56,873 bases of DNA from UBA946 sp031550725. GTDB lineage: Bacteria > Bacillota > Clostridia > Oscillospirales > Ruminococcaceae. How positions within the stretch are numbered: position 1 is the first letter of the stretch; every line of letters begins with the position of its first letter. Positions 27,074 through 35,203 of the stretch are shown in pieces. The notes under the pieces are model-generated. The model ran no database searches. It saw only the letters and a list, made by a program, of their open reading frames with translations, and was not told the origin of the DNA. The DNA lies in assembly GCA_031550725.1 (NCBI GenBank), contig JAVBOH010000012.1, positions 1 to 56,873 of the forward strand, written 5' to 3'. The position numbers and the translations under genes are program-made.

Positions 27074-27478
27074 TTGAGTAAAACAATTAAACAGGTTTCA
27101 GAAACTTTGGGTATATCCGTTCATGCGTTAAGGTATTATGAAAAAGAGGGGTTAATTCCTTTTCTTGACAGGGATTTGCATGGCAACCGAAGATACAGTG
27201 AGAACGACGAGGAATGGATACGCATGATAATTTGTCTGCGTGAAATCGATATGCCGATTGCAAAGCTGCGTGAATATCTTGGCTATCTTAAAAGTCCCGA
27301 GGAAACAACAGAGCAAAGGCGTGCTTTAATTAATGATTATATGAATTTTATAGACAGAAAAATCAATACTACTATTGAATGTCTTAATCTGACTGCTAAA
27401 AAAATTGAGCAGTATGACCCTGAGGTTGTTGATATTCTAACGGAATGCAATGTGTTAAAAAGGTTTTCAATGCAATAA
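27074..27478 (+). CDS. MerR family transcriptional regulator
   Basis: The N-terminal winged helix (1-70) has TIKQVSETLGISVHALRYYE and GNRRYSENDEEWI. A coiled-coil dimerisation helix follows (about 75-125), with no cysteine-rich metal site and only a short effector region. It belongs to the group that senses small organic or stress signals rather than metals. I start at TTG 27074 (AAAAGG at 27056-27061); an ATG at 27062 directly abuts that site and is less likely. The 19-bp-spacer promoter upstream is the natural target. The SCP2 gene follows after 26 bases. Confidence 0.88.
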   Translation: MSKTIKQVSETLGISVHALRYYEKEGLIPFLDRDLHGNRRYSENDEEWIRMIICLREIDMPIAKLREYLGYLKSPEETTEQRRALINDYMNFIDRKINTTIECLNLTAKKIEQYDPEVVDILTECNVLKRFSMQ

Positions 27479-27504
27479 TTTATTATATATTAAGGAGAAT
27501 TACT

Positions 27505-27828
27505 ATGACCTTTGAAGAATGTTTTGCTAATCTAAAAGAGATTTTTGGGAAATCGGATGTTAGTAATTATAATGGCAAGCTTGCATATCAGTTTAATATC
27601 AAGGGCGAGGGCGAAGGTAAGTTTTATGCCGAGGTAAAAGACGGTAAGCTGTCAATTGAGCCTTATGAATATAACGACAGAGATTCAATGTTTACTGCGA
27701 CCTATGACGTTTTTCTTGCTGTTGTTAAAGGTGAGGCTGACCCTGTTAAGCTGTTTTTTACAGGCAAGTTAAAGGTTGACGGCTCTATTGAAAAGGCTTT
27801 GGAGATACAGAAATTTATCAAAAAATAA
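27505..27828 (+). CDS. SCP2 sterol-binding domain protein
   Basis: This 107-residue single-domain protein has the SCP2 pattern: FEECFANLKEIFGKSDV, LAYQFNIKGEGEGKFYAEVK, TATYDVFLAVVKGEADPVKLF and FTGKLKVDGSIEKALEIQKF. SCP2 domains bind lipids or acyl chains in a hydrophobic pocket. ATG 27505 follows AAGGAGA; a longer upstream frame lacks a ribosome site. It lies just after the MerR gene and is probably part of its autoregulated unit, so the regulator may respond to a lipid-like compound. The ligand is unknown. Confidence 0.88.
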   Translation: MTFEECFANLKEIFGKSDVSNYNGKLAYQFNIKGEGEGKFYAEVKDGKLSIEPYEYNDRDSMFTATYDVFLAVVKGEADPVKLFFTGKLKVDGSIEKALEIQKFIKK

Positions 27829-27912
27829 TTTGTATCGCAGCGTTGTGTGCGCACGATATTCATGCGTACACTTTGTTTCAATGCGTATATGAAAAAAAAT
27901 TTTATAAAATGC

Positions 27913-27941
27913 TTGACAAACATATATTGATGTGGTATACT
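27913..27941 (+). promoter_or_regulatory. SigA promoter of the rplJL operon
   Basis: TTGACA (27913-27918), 17 bases, TATACT (27936-27941). Position and strength fit a ribosomal protein operon; the transcript start would be near 27948. Confidence 0.88.
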
Positions 27942-27984
27942 AAATAAGTTATTTGTGATGTAATGTCATAAATATTAATATGAG

Positions 27985-28117
27985 CTATCGATTCTAAAGA
28001 CAGCAGGTGGGTTTATCCGTTGTGGATTTATCTGTAAGTCCTGCCGAGGAAAGATAAAGTATATAATATGTACTTATATCCTTTTTCGTCTTTTGATGAA
28101 AAGGGTTTTCTTTTTTG
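27985..28117 (+). promoter_or_regulatory. Ribosomal protein L10 leader with attenuator
   Basis: The leader has the conserved shape of the Firmicute L10 leader: AAAGACAGCAGGTGG (about 27996-28010) pairs through GCAGG/CCTGC with AGTCCTGCCGAGGAAA (about 28037-28052). A stem of the CCTTTTTCGTC...GATGAAAAGGG kind (28080-28105) and a T run follow, as a transcription attenuator. The L10-L12 complex binds the leader and represses its own operon. Confidence 0.85.
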
Positions 28118-28189
28118 AATCCGTTTGGATAGCTAAATTCCTCGAAGTAAACTTCAAGGAATTACTAATAATTCGGAGGTGAAATTAAT

Positions 28190-28699
28190 ATGCCAAGTGC
28201 AAAGGTTCTTGAATCCAAAAAGGAAAAAGTAGCAAAGCTTACCGAAATGCTTCAGAATTGTGCAGCAGGTGTACTCGTTGATTACAAGGGTATCACTGTT
28301 GAAGAGGATACTAAGCTCCGTAAGGATCTTAGAGAGGCTAACGTAACTTACTTCGTAGAAAAGAATTCAATGCTTCGTCTTGCTTTCAGAAATGTAGGCT
28401 TAGAGGGTCTTGAAAACGTTCTTGAAGGTACAACTGCTATCGCTATTTCCAATGATGACCAGACTGCTCCTGCACGTGTTCTCGGTAAATTTGCTGAAGA
28501 TGCTAAGGATAAGTTCAATCTTAAGGCAGGCTTCATCGGTACTGAACTTTACGATGAAAAGGGTGTTACTGCTCTTTCCAAGATTCCATCCAAGGATGTA
28601 CTTCTTTCTCAGCTTGTTTACTCTCTCCAGAGTCCTATCCAGAAGCTTGCTGCTACACTCAAGGCTCTCGAAGAAAAGAAGGCAGAAGAAGCTGCATAA
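28190..28699 (+). CDS. rplJ: 50S ribosomal protein L10
   Basis: This 169-residue stalk-base protein starts with MPSAKVLESKKEKVAKLTEM and has GVLVDYKGITVEEDTKLRKD and TYFVEKNSMLRLA; the C-terminal helix binds L7/L12 dimers (LAATLKALEEKKAEEAA). Length is standard. It begins with GGAGGTG and ATG. It lies behind its own promoter and autoregulatory leader, and rplL follows. L11/L1 genes and rpoB are not adjacent: a MerR/SCP2 unit lies upstream and a convergent gene downstream. Confidence 0.97.
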   Translation: MPSAKVLESKKEKVAKLTEMLQNCAAGVLVDYKGITVEEDTKLRKDLREANVTYFVEKNSMLRLAFRNVGLEGLENVLEGTTAIAISNDDQTAPARVLGKFAEDAKDKFNLKAGFIGTELYDEKGVTALSKIPSKDVLLSQLVYSLQSPIQKLAATLKALEEKKAEEAA

Positions 28700-28774
28700 T
28701 TCATATGCAGAAAACAAAAAATGTGCGTAAATTATACGCATAACTAAATTAAAATTTATAAGGAGATTATTATC

Positions 28775-29146
28775 ATGGCTTCAGAAAAAACTTTAAAATT
28801 TATTGAAGATATCAAGGCTTTGTCCGTACTAGAGCTTTCCGAGCTTGTTGACGCTATTCAGGAGGAATTCGGTGTAACTGCTGCTGTTGTTGTTGGCGGT
28901 GGTGCTGCTCCTGCTGCTGCAGCTGCAGAAGAAAAGACTGAATTTGATGTTGTTCTTGTTTCCTTCGGCGACAAGAAGATGGACATCATCAAGGTTGTTA
29001 AGGATATTTGTGGTCTTTCTCTTAAGGAAGCTAAGGAGCTTGTTGAAGCTGCTCCTAAGGCTCTTAAGGAAGGCGCTTCTAAGGCTGATGCTGAAGATAT
29101 CAAGGCTAAGCTTGAAGCTGCTGGCGCTACTATCGAACTTAAGTAA
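28775..29146 (+). CDS. rplL: 50S ribosomal protein L7/L12
   Basis: This 123-residue stalk protein recruits translation GTPases. The N-terminal dimerisation domain (about 1-34) has IEDIKALSVLELSELVDAIQ. A flexible Ala-rich hinge follows (about 40-52), then the C-terminal domain with EFDVVLVSFGDKKMDIIKVV, GLSLKEAKELVEAAPKALKE and ADAEDIKAKLEAAGA. AAGGAGA precedes ATG 28775. It is co-transcribed with rplJ and followed by a terminator. Confidence 0.98.
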   Translation: MASEKTLKFIEDIKALSVLELSELVDAIQEEFGVTAAVVVGGGAAPAAAAAEEKTEFDVVLVSFGDKKMDIIKVVKDICGLSLKEAKELVEAAPKALKEGASKADAEDIKAKLEAAGATIELK

Positions 29147-29167
29147 GTTTAACTCTTACCTAATAAC

Positions 29168-29200
29168 AAATGCCGTACCTTATGGTGCGGCATTTTTATA
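29168..29200 (+). terminator. Terminator of the rplJL operon
   Basis: Stem ATGCCGTACC (29170-29179) with GGTGCGGCAT (29184-29193), a 4-base loop and a T run. Confidence 0.92.
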
Positions 29201-29230
29201 TATATATGCTGTGTGATTTTATATCGTTAT

Positions 29231-29270
29231 ACAAAAAATGCTCCGAAAATTAACTTTCAGAGCATTAAAT
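29231..29270 (-). terminator. Terminator of the convergent minus-strand unit
   Basis: A 12-bp stem (29238-29249 with 29255-29266, one G-T pair) is followed on the minus strand by a T run. It ends the unit holding 29285-29704 and the cytidine deaminase gene. Confidence 0.85.
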
Positions 29271-29284
29271 ATTTATTTCATGAA

Positions 29285-29704
29285 TTATGCCATATGCTTG
29301 TTAAGTCTTATTGATGCAGCCTTTGAAACTTCTGGTTCAACATCAGCTCTTTGCATAATATCCTTTAAAAGATTTATGTAATCACGCTTATTTTTAAGCT
29401 CAAATCTGTTTAAGATACGACCCAAAATAATCAAACCGTGCATAGAAGGTGTTCTTTGCATGGACTCAATCAGCTTTGCTTCATAACCGTCAGTTGCTTC
29501 AATAAAATGAACAAGTGAACCTGGGTTACCGAAATTGAATAGTGGCGCTGCTTCCATCATACGAAAAATTGGCTCAAGGAAAACTGAATTATCCTCACAC
29601 TCTTTCATCTCCTCAACAACAGAATGCGACTCAAACTCAAAATATGGAGGATTAGCCATCAATGCAACCAGCTGCTGCATAAGCTGTGTTTCTTTTTCGT
29701 TCAT
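29285..29704 (-). CDS. Hypothetical helical protein, 139 residues
   Basis: I do not recognise the family. The start is ATG 29704-29702 with AGAGGT upstream; a longer frame reaching 29794 overlaps the cytidine deaminase gene and is unlikely. The sequence is all helix-like (LMQQLVALMANPPYFEFES, EPIFRMMEAAPLFNFGNPGS, LGRILNRFELKNKRDYINLL). It has no membrane segment, metal motif or signal. HEAT-like or immunity-type folds are possible. It follows the cytidine deaminase gene on the same strand after 28 bases. Confidence 0.6.
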   Translation of the reverse strand: MNEKETQLMQQLVALMANPPYFEFESHSVVEEMKECEDNSVFLEPIFRMMEAAPLFNFGNPGSLVHFIEATDGYEAKLIESMQRTPSMHGLIILGRILNRFELKNKRDYINLLKDIMQRADVEPEVSKAASIRLNKHMA

Positions 29705-29732
29705 ACAAAAGTACCTCTTTCTATATATAAAT

Positions 29733-30113
29733 TTACAGTTTAAAAGAATGCGGCAATAAATCACATAGCATAAAGCATTCTGGTTCTTTTCCATCCTCGC
29801 ATAAAACTATACGTAATTCTGTCGAAAACTCGGACATAACCTGACGGCATATACCGCATGGAAATGTTAGAATACCGCCGCTTGAAGTAATAGCAATTTT
29901 TTCAAAATCGGTATGTCCATCCGAAACTGCTTTAAAAATGGCAGTGCGTTCAGCACAGTTGCAAGCACCATAAGATGCGTTTTCAATGTTGCATCCTGTG
30001 AAAATAGTGCCATCCCTGCATAAAAGTGCCGCACCAACCTTGAAGTCTGAGTATGGTGCATATGCTTTTTCCTGCGCCTGCCTTGCAAGCGTTATAAGTT
30101 CCATATCAGTCAC
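29733..30113 (-). CDS. cdd: Cytidine deaminase
   Basis: The enzyme deaminates cytidine and deoxycytidine to uridine and deoxyuridine in pyrimidine salvage. The zinc and catalytic motif is NIENASYGACNCAERTAIFK (Cys ligand and catalytic Glu in CAE), with the second zinc motif PCGICRQVM. This Cys-type ligand set and the about 126-residue length fit the small tetrameric class. GTG 30113 with GAGGTG is the likely start; ATG 30104 is an alternative. Its neighbours do not concern nucleosides. Confidence 0.95.
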   Translation of the reverse strand: MTDMELITLARQAQEKAYAPYSDFKVGAALLCRDGTIFTGCNIENASYGACNCAERTAIFKAVSDGHTDFEKIAITSSGGILTFPCGICRQVMSEFSTELRIVLCEDGKEPECFMLCDLLPHSFKL

Positions 30114-30186
30114 AAAATCACCTCTACACAAGCATTGTAAACATTATACCATAATTTTTTATTGATTACAATAAGAATATTACACT

Positions 30187-31656
30187 TTATTTCTGATACT
30201 TTTTGTACTCGTTATAAGCCTTATCCCACAAATCATATTCATTCGGAAGATATGACATAACATTATCGGATTTTGCAATAATTTCACGAGCTTTATGAAT
30301 ATCGGAAATCACACCGCCCCGAATAAGCTGAATGGCAATATTACCATATGCAGTAGCCTCAATTGGACCAGCGATAACCTCACATCCGCAGGCATTTGCA
30401 GTCATCTGACACAAAAAGCCATCCTTTGTACCGCCCCCTACAAGATGAATTTTTGTATATTCTTTTTTTGTGCATTCACGAATTTCATCGAACGCCTGAC
30501 GATATTTTAGAGCAAGACTTTCATATATACAGCGCATAATTTCACCGACAGTCTGAGGTACATATTGCCCTGTGCGGCGGCAAAATTCTTTAACTCTTGA
30601 TGGTATATCACCCTCGGGGGTAAACTCTTTAGCATCAGGATTTATAAAGCAAGCAAACGGTTTCGTATCCTTTGCAAACACCTCAAGTTCAGCAAATGAA
30701 TAATCATTCCCCTCACGTTTAAACTGTCGTCTTGATTCCTGAATAAGCCACAAGCCTATGATGTTTTTTAGAAAAGTTGTGGTGTTTCCAAACCCTGTTT
30801 CATTTGTAAGATTTAGTGATGCTGATATTTCATTAATAAGCGGTGCGGACATTTCTGTGCCAAAAAGCGACCATGTACCGCACGAAATAAAAATAAAATC
30901 CTCACCTTTTTTTACTGGTGCAGAGAAAACAGCACATTGAGTATCATGACCGCATACAGCTATAATATCAGCTTGCGGTGCATTTAATTCATCACAAATA
31001 TCCTTGCGTAATTTGCCGATAACAGTACCAGACGGTACGATATCAGTCAAAATCTCAGATGGTATACCAAGGTTTTTGAGTACATCCTCAGACCATGTTT
31101 TTTCATATGGATTAAGCATTTGAGTTGTCGATGCAATTGACATTTCAGTTTTCATATTGCCTGACAGGAAGTAATTAAACAAATCAGGCATAAGCAGAAT
31201 TTTGTCTGCATTTTTAAGTATATGAGAACGATTTTGTTTAAGAGATAAAAGCTGAAAAACAGTATTAAGCTCCATAAACTGAATACCTGTTGACATATAA
31301 AAATCATCTTTATTATATAGTTCAAATGCCTTATCGACCATCCCCACAGTGCGCTTGTCACGATAATGAATAGGTGCTTCCATAAGGTTTCCATCCGCAT
31401 CAATTAAACCAAAATCAACCCCCCAAGTATCAATGCCAATACTATCAAAACCGCCCGACAGCGCAGCCTTTGAAATGCCCTGCTTTATCTCATAAAAAAG
31501 CCTGTAAACATCCCAGTAAAACGTATCACCGATACGAACAGGGTCATTTGAAAATCGGTGTATTTCTTGGGTCTTTATTGTATTTCCGTCAAAAATTCCA
31601 AGCATAGCACGACCGCCTGATGCACCGAAATCAAAAGCAAGAACACGTTTCTCCAT
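30187..31656 (-). CDS. rhaB: Rhamnulokinase (RhaB type)
   Basis: This 489-residue FGGY kinase has the N-terminal LAFDFGASGGRAMLG (6-20), IGIDTWGVDFGLID, RDKRT, GHDTQCAVFSAP (catalytic Asp) and the C-terminal LVGGGTKDGFLCQM. The sequence resembles L-rhamnulokinase more than L-fuculokinase. It phosphorylates a ketose to the 1-phosphate ester, the substrate of a class II aldolase such as the one at 36901-37590. Neighbours are fucose-type genes (FucU, FucO, FucA), so it may act on L-fuculose, L-rhamnulose or both. CAGGAGA precedes the ATG. The matching isomerase is not in the window. Confidence 0.9.
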   Translation of the reverse strand: MEKRVLAFDFGASGGRAMLGIFDGNTIKTQEIHRFSNDPVRIGDTFYWDVYRLFYEIKQGISKAALSGGFDSIGIDTWGVDFGLIDADGNLMEAPIHYRDKRTVGMVDKAFELYNKDDFYMSTGIQFMELNTVFQLLSLKQNRSHILKNADKILLMPDLFNYFLSGNMKTEMSIASTTQMLNPYEKTWSEDVLKNLGIPSEILTDIVPSGTVIGKLRKDICDELNAPQADIIAVCGHDTQCAVFSAPVKKGEDFIFISCGTWSLFGTEMSAPLINEISASLNLTNETGFGNTTTFLKNIIGLWLIQESRRQFKREGNDYSFAELEVFAKDTKPFACFINPDAKEFTPEGDIPSRVKEFCRRTGQYVPQTVGEIMRCIYESLALKYRQAFDEIRECTKKEYTKIHLVGGGTKDGFLCQMTANACGCEVIAGPIEATAYGNIAIQLIRGGVISDIHKAREIIAKSDNVMSYLPNEYDLWDKAYNEYKKYQK

Positions 31657-31685
31657 ATGTAAAATCTCCTGTATAAATTATACTC

Positions 31686-32153
31686 CTATGACACAATAAT
31701 ATCATTCTCGAAAGGAAAGTTTTCCACTTCTTTATTAATAAAATCCACTACATGACCGGTGCCATTCTTATAAAAAAAACCTTTTTCTATAACAAATTTA
31801 ACATAGCACATATTTTCATCAGCTTCATTATTATGAGCAAAATACCAAGGCTCAAAAACCTTAATAAGTTTATCCCTAATGTCCTTATTTTCTGCTTTCA
31901 AAGGATGTCCTACATTATAAGCTTTACCTGAAAAATTATAAAAGTTATTGCATAAAGAAACATTTGGATTGTCTTTTATCTCTTTAGCTTTTCTCGACAA
32001 TGCATATGTAACTATCCAGAAAGCACCTTCGGTATAAAAGGTATCTACAACCCTTTGTGACGGCACGTTATCCTTAGATGTTGCAAGTGTAAAAAAGCAG
32101 TCTTTGCCAAAAAGTTCATTGAGTACAGCAAGGCTATTTTCATAATTTGTCAT
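31686..32153 (-). CDS. Pyridoxamine 5'-phosphate oxidase-family flavoprotein
   Basis: This 155-residue split-barrel protein has CFFTLATSKDNVPSQRVVDT near the N-terminus, then FWIVTYALSRKAKEIKDNPN and VSLCNNFYNFSGKAYNVGHP. Such proteins bind FMN (or heme/F420) and reduce small molecules; the true PNPO motifs are not evident, so a vitamin B6 role should not be assumed. AGGAGGAT precedes the ATG. It lies 14 bases after fucU on the same strand and probably shares the transcript of the deoxysugar cluster. Confidence 0.82.
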   Translation of the reverse strand: MTNYENSLAVLNELFGKDCFFTLATSKDNVPSQRVVDTFYTEGAFWIVTYALSRKAKEIKDNPNVSLCNNFYNFSGKAYNVGHPLKAENKDIRDKLIKVFEPWYFAHNNEADENMCYVKFVIEKGFFYKNGTGHVVDFINKEVENFPFENDIIVS

Positions 32154-32167
32154 TATATATCCTCCGT

Positions 32168-32599
32168 TTAAACCTTTACAACACCCTTTTTAAGAATGAT
32201 ATTAGCATAAATAGCAGTTTCACCAGTCGCAACAACAGCATATGCAGTTTTAGCACGCTCATAAAAGGCAAAACGTTCAATCATCTCTATTTTGCAGTTT
32301 TCAGGCTCATATTTATTTATTGTCGCATCATAATCAGCCCAAATAGTCGGCACGATATCATCACCCTTGACGACCTCCATTAACATGACAGGCTTGTCGG
32401 TATATGTATCAAGCGGAAAAAGCTGCATGATTGCATCAAGAAGCTCGTTAACACCATGACCGTCCGCACGAATTACCCTTTGACCCAAACTTTGCGCAGG
32501 GAAATTCCCATCTGCAAGCACGATTTCGTCGCCATGCCCCATTTCCATAAGAATTTTTAGAAGTTCAGGTGAAAGAATAGGTGGTATGTTTTTCAGCAT
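32168..32599 (-). CDS. fucU: L-fucose mutarotase (FucU/RbsD family)
   Basis: This 143-residue RbsD/FucU-fold protein interconverts anomers of L-fucose. It has ILSPELLKILMEMGHGDEIV, LADGNFPAQ (catalytic His about 22 and Asp about 30 region) and a C-terminal YANIILKKGVV. The MGHGDEIVLADGNFPA signature is typical of FucU. GAGGAAA precedes the ATG. It lies with fucO, fucA and the RhaB-type kinase on the minus strand, which supports a deoxysugar role. An unusual 15-bp inverted repeat lies just upstream. Confidence 0.92.
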   Translation of the reverse strand: MLKNIPPILSPELLKILMEMGHGDEIVLADGNFPAQSLGQRVIRADGHGVNELLDAIMQLFPLDTYTDKPVMLMEVVKGDDIVPTIWADYDATINKYEPENCKIEMIERFAFYERAKTAYAVVATGETAIYANIILKKGVVKV

Positions 32600-32634
32600 A
32601 TATTTTTCCTCATTTCAATTATTGGTACGTGTTT

Positions 32635-32677
32635 CATAACAAACGTATGCAAACATAATTTACATATGTTTGTTATG
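32635..32677. promoter_or_regulatory. 15-bp inverted repeat upstream of fucU
   Basis: CATAACAAACGTATG (32635-32649) faces CATATGTTTGTTATG (32663-32677), 14 of 15 positions pairing, with a 13-base loop. It lies between the 65-residue ORF and fucU. No T run follows on either strand, so an operator or RNA processing site is more likely than a terminator. Confidence 0.5.
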
Positions 32678-32681
32678 AATA

Positions 32682-32879
32682 TTAAAGCAATTCCAATGCA
32701 CGTTTATAAAGCCAGTCAAATTCACATCCGCAAGTGCCGCATTCAACATCAGCTTGTTTGATTGCACTGACTAATGTATCGATGTCAGGATTGCCGTCAA
32801 GCCATTCGGATGCAGGTACAGATATTAAATCCCAGCCGCTTTCAGCGAATTTTGTCATTATAGTTTTTAGTTCATCCAT
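32682..32879 (-). CDS. Hypothetical 65-residue protein with CGTCGC motif
   Basis: ATG 32879 follows GAGGTG at good spacing. The protein reads MDELKTIMTKFAESGWDLIS... and has ECGTCGCEFDWLYKRALELL at its end: three cysteines in CGTCGC could hold a metal or form disulfides. I do not recognise the family. Position between fucO and fucU on the same strand suggests co-expression with the deoxysugar genes. Confidence 0.7.
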   Translation of the reverse strand: MDELKTIMTKFAESGWDLISVPASEWLDGNPDIDTLVSAIKQADVECGTCGCEFDWLYKRALELL

Positions 32880-33053
32880 TTAAAGCACCTCATTTAAGTA
32901 ATTTATTTTTGGCTATTGCATATATTGTTTTCATAATAACAATCATCTGCTCATCTAATAGGATTTTTATCAATGTATTGCCATATTTTATACCCTATTT
33001 GTTTTGTAACATATTCCTTGCATTGTTTGATAACAAGAGATATTGTAGTATAA

Positions 33054-33197
33054 TGTAACATCTAAATGTTTACAAATAAATTGTAGGGGCGACTATAACG
33101 CTGCAGCGCATCGCCCGAAAATAATCGAGAAATTACGGGCGATTGCTAATCGCCCCTACAAAAATACATTCATATAGCGTAAAGATTTAGATGTTAC
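33054..33197. repeat. REP-like palindrome pair inside an 18-bp inverted repeat
   Basis: REP copies of the GGGCGA type occur at 33083-33117 (GTAG first, with an internal CGCTGCAGCG palindrome) and inverted at 33136-33159. They are enclosed by GTAACATCTAAATGTTTA at 33054-33071 and its complement at 33180-33197, 17 of 18 positions pairing. The whole unit is about 144 bases. Nothing else is recognised in the gene-free interval 32880-33335 apart from a weak dyad (AGATGT/ACATCT) at about 33191-33214. Confidence 0.8.
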
Positions 33198-33335
33198 TGG
33201 GTACTACATCTATCTGTCCCAATAATTCATATCGATTTTCAACACAAAACGTCACAAAATACATTTATTTGATGAATAATCAAAACCTTTTAATCATAAT
33301 AATTTTCTTTGTTTTAATTCATTCATTATCGTTAT

Positions 33336-34499
33336 TTACATCATAGACTTATAAAGCTCCAAAATTTCAACAACAGAAGTATCACGAGGGTTACCACCTG
33401 TACATACATCAGCAAAAGCAGACTCAGCAAGGAATTGCAAATCTTCCTCTTTTACGCCAACATCAGTAAGCTTAGCAGGAATTCCAACCTTAACAGAAAG
33501 CTCACGAACAGCATCAACAGCAGCCTTGCGGTATTCATCCTCCGACATTTTACAGCATCCACAAACGCCAAGTGCCTTAGCAATATCCTTATATTTTTCA
33601 CCAGTCGCAGCAGCGTTATACTCCATAACAGTAGGCAAGATTATAGCATTAGCAACACCATGAGGAGTGTCATAAACAGCACCGAGTGGATGTGCCATTG
33701 AGTGAACGATACCAAGCCCTACGTTAGAAAATCCCATACCAGCGATATACTGTGCAAGAGCCATATCCTCACGAGCTTTTTCATCACCCTCAACAGCTGC
33801 AGCTAGTGAACGACCAATAATCTCGATAGCCTTGATATGAAGCATATCAGTCATTTCCCATGCACCCTTTGTGATGTAACCCTCGATAGCATGAGTAAGA
33901 GCGTCCATACCAGTAGCAGCAGCTAAAAACTTTGGCATAGTAGCCATCATATCGGAGTCAATTACAGCAACAAGTGGAATGTCATGTGGGTCAAAGCATA
34001 CGAATTTTCTATTCTTGTCAGTATCAGTGATAACATAGTTAATTGTTACTTCAGCAGCAGTACCAGCAGTTGTCGGAACAGCAATAATATCAACGCATTT
34101 ACATTTTGTAGCAGCACCACCCTCTAAGGATGCAACATCTTCAAATTCAGGATTTTTGATAATAATAGCAATAGCCTTAGCAGTATCAATAGCAGAACCA
34201 CCACCAACAGCAACGATAGCGCATGCCGCAGCATTAGCGTCAGCTTTTTTGAATGCCTCAACACCGGCTTGTACATTCTTTATGGATGGGTTAGCCTTAA
34301 AATCCGAGAAAATCTCGTAAGGTATATCAGCAGATTTGAGCACATCCTCAACCTTAGCAGTAACACCGAATTTAATGAGGTCAGGGTCTGATACAAGGAA
34401 AATTTTCTTGTATCCTCTTGCTTTGCATTCGTCAGCAATAACACTTCGTGCACCTGCACCAAAATAAGATGTTTCGTTTAAAATCATTCTGTTTGCCAT
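33336..34499 (-). CDS. fucO: Lactaldehyde reductase (iron-containing alcohol dehydrogenase)
   Basis: This 387-residue group III dehydrogenase has the NAD-binding GGGSAIDTAKA, PTTAGTAAEVT and the metal-ligand stretches DALTHAIEGYI and HSMAHPLGAVYDTPHGVANA. The DPHDIPLVAVIDSDMMATMP segment and overall sequence match FucO, which reduces L-lactaldehyde from fucose or rhamnose to (S)-1,2-propanediol and regenerates NAD+. AAAGGAG precedes the ATG. A REP copy and the RAYT gene lie just upstream. Related 1,3-propanediol dehydrogenases are possible, but neighbours favour FucO. Confidence 0.93.
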   Translation of the reverse strand: MANRMILNETSYFGAGARSVIADECKARGYKKIFLVSDPDLIKFGVTAKVEDVLKSADIPYEIFSDFKANPSIKNVQAGVEAFKKADANAAACAIVAVGGGSAIDTAKAIAIIIKNPEFEDVASLEGGAATKCKCVDIIAVPTTAGTAAEVTINYVITDTDKNRKFVCFDPHDIPLVAVIDSDMMATMPKFLAAATGMDALTHAIEGYITKGAWEMTDMLHIKAIEIIGRSLAAAVEGDEKAREDMALAQYIAGMGFSNVGLGIVHSMAHPLGAVYDTPHGVANAIILPTVMEYNAAATGEKYKDIAKALGVCGCCKMSEDEYRKAAVDAVRELSVKVGIPAKLTDVGVKEEDLQFLAESAFADVCTGGNPRDTSVVEILELYKSMM

Positions 34500-34569
34500 A
34501 GTAAATCAAACTCCTTTTATTTTAAATTTAGAACATATTTTATTATGTCCATTATTTATTGATTTTCAT

Positions 34570-34594
34570 CGGACACGATATATCGTGTCCCTAC
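34570..34594. repeat. Single REP-like palindrome 3' of the RAYT gene
   Basis: An inverted copy of the GGACACGATATATCGTGTCC-type palindrome ending in CTAC lies 9 bases beyond the RAYT stop codon. It has no partner copy in the intergenic gap, but is 210 bases from the pair inside the RAYT gene. Confidence 0.85.
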
Positions 34595-34603
34595 ATTTAG
34601 TTT

Positions 34604-35176
34604 TTATATTACATAAAATTTATCTGTTGTCCACCTAATCGGATTTTCGTAGATATACTGCCATATTTTTTGATATTCGGTTTCGTTTCGGATGATGTGG
34701 TCATGGTATTTTGATTGCCACAAACCAGCAATACCTATATTTCGTGAAACTGATGCCTTATATTGTTGTATTGTTTTGGGTACAATTTGTTTGGATTTTT
34801 GTTGTAGGGACACCATATATGGTGTCCGTTCATCTTTCATATTGTTTGTATAAATTGGTGATTTATCCGAATTATCGGACACGATATATCGTGTCGCTAC
34901 ATTTAAATTATCATCATTATCAACAATCAATAATATATGAACATGATTAGGCATTACAATATAATTATCAATGCGAACATTTTTTATATGTTCTGGGATT
35001 GATATTATATTATTTTCTGCAATCAAACCATAATCTGATAATGTCATTATGTTATTAGAAATATCCCCAAACAAACATTCACGATTTTTTGTACATATCG
35101 TAATAAAATAATACCCATATGACGAGTAATCATAATTTTTTAATCTTATATGTTTCCTAACAGGTAAATCATCCAT
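34604..35176 (-). CDS. REP-associated tyrosine transposase (RAYT, IS200-like)
   Basis: This 190-residue Y1-type HUH transposase has an N-terminal YGYYFITICTKNRECLFG, the HUH motif MPNHVHILLIV (about 78-88), and the C-terminal IAGLWQSKYHDHIIRNETEY containing the likely catalytic Tyr, then WQYIYENPIRW. Such proteins act on single-stranded REP hairpins headed by GTAG. Residues about 93-124 are encoded by two REP palindromes lying in frame within the gene (RYIVSDNSDK..., ...RTPYMVSLQ), between the HUH motif and the catalytic Tyr. ATG 35176 is preferred over a TTG-started longer frame at 35191; the ribosome site (GGTGA) is weak. It lies 27 bases after the GyrI-like gene. Confidence 0.9.
   Translation of the reverse strand: MDDLPVRKHIRLKNYDYSSYGYYFITICTKNRECLFGDISNNIMTLSDYGLIAENNIISIPEHIKNVRIDNYIVMPNHVHILLIVDNDDNLNVATRYIVSDNSDKSPIYTNNMKDERTPYMVSLQQKSKQIVPKTIQQYKASVSRNIGIAGLWQSKYHDHIIRNETEYQKIWQYIYENPIRWTTDKFYVI
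34804..34900. repeat. REP-like palindrome pair inside the RAYT coding sequence
   Basis: GTAG then GGACACCATATATGGTGTCC at 34804-34828 faces an inverted copy ending CTAC at 34876-34900 (one base, GTCGCTAC, differs from the other copies). They are read in frame as part of the RAYT protein. The arrangement equals the intergenic pair at 5637-5705. Confidence 0.9.
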
Positions 35177-35203
35177 GATATTCACCAACAATCAAACCAT
35201 ATT

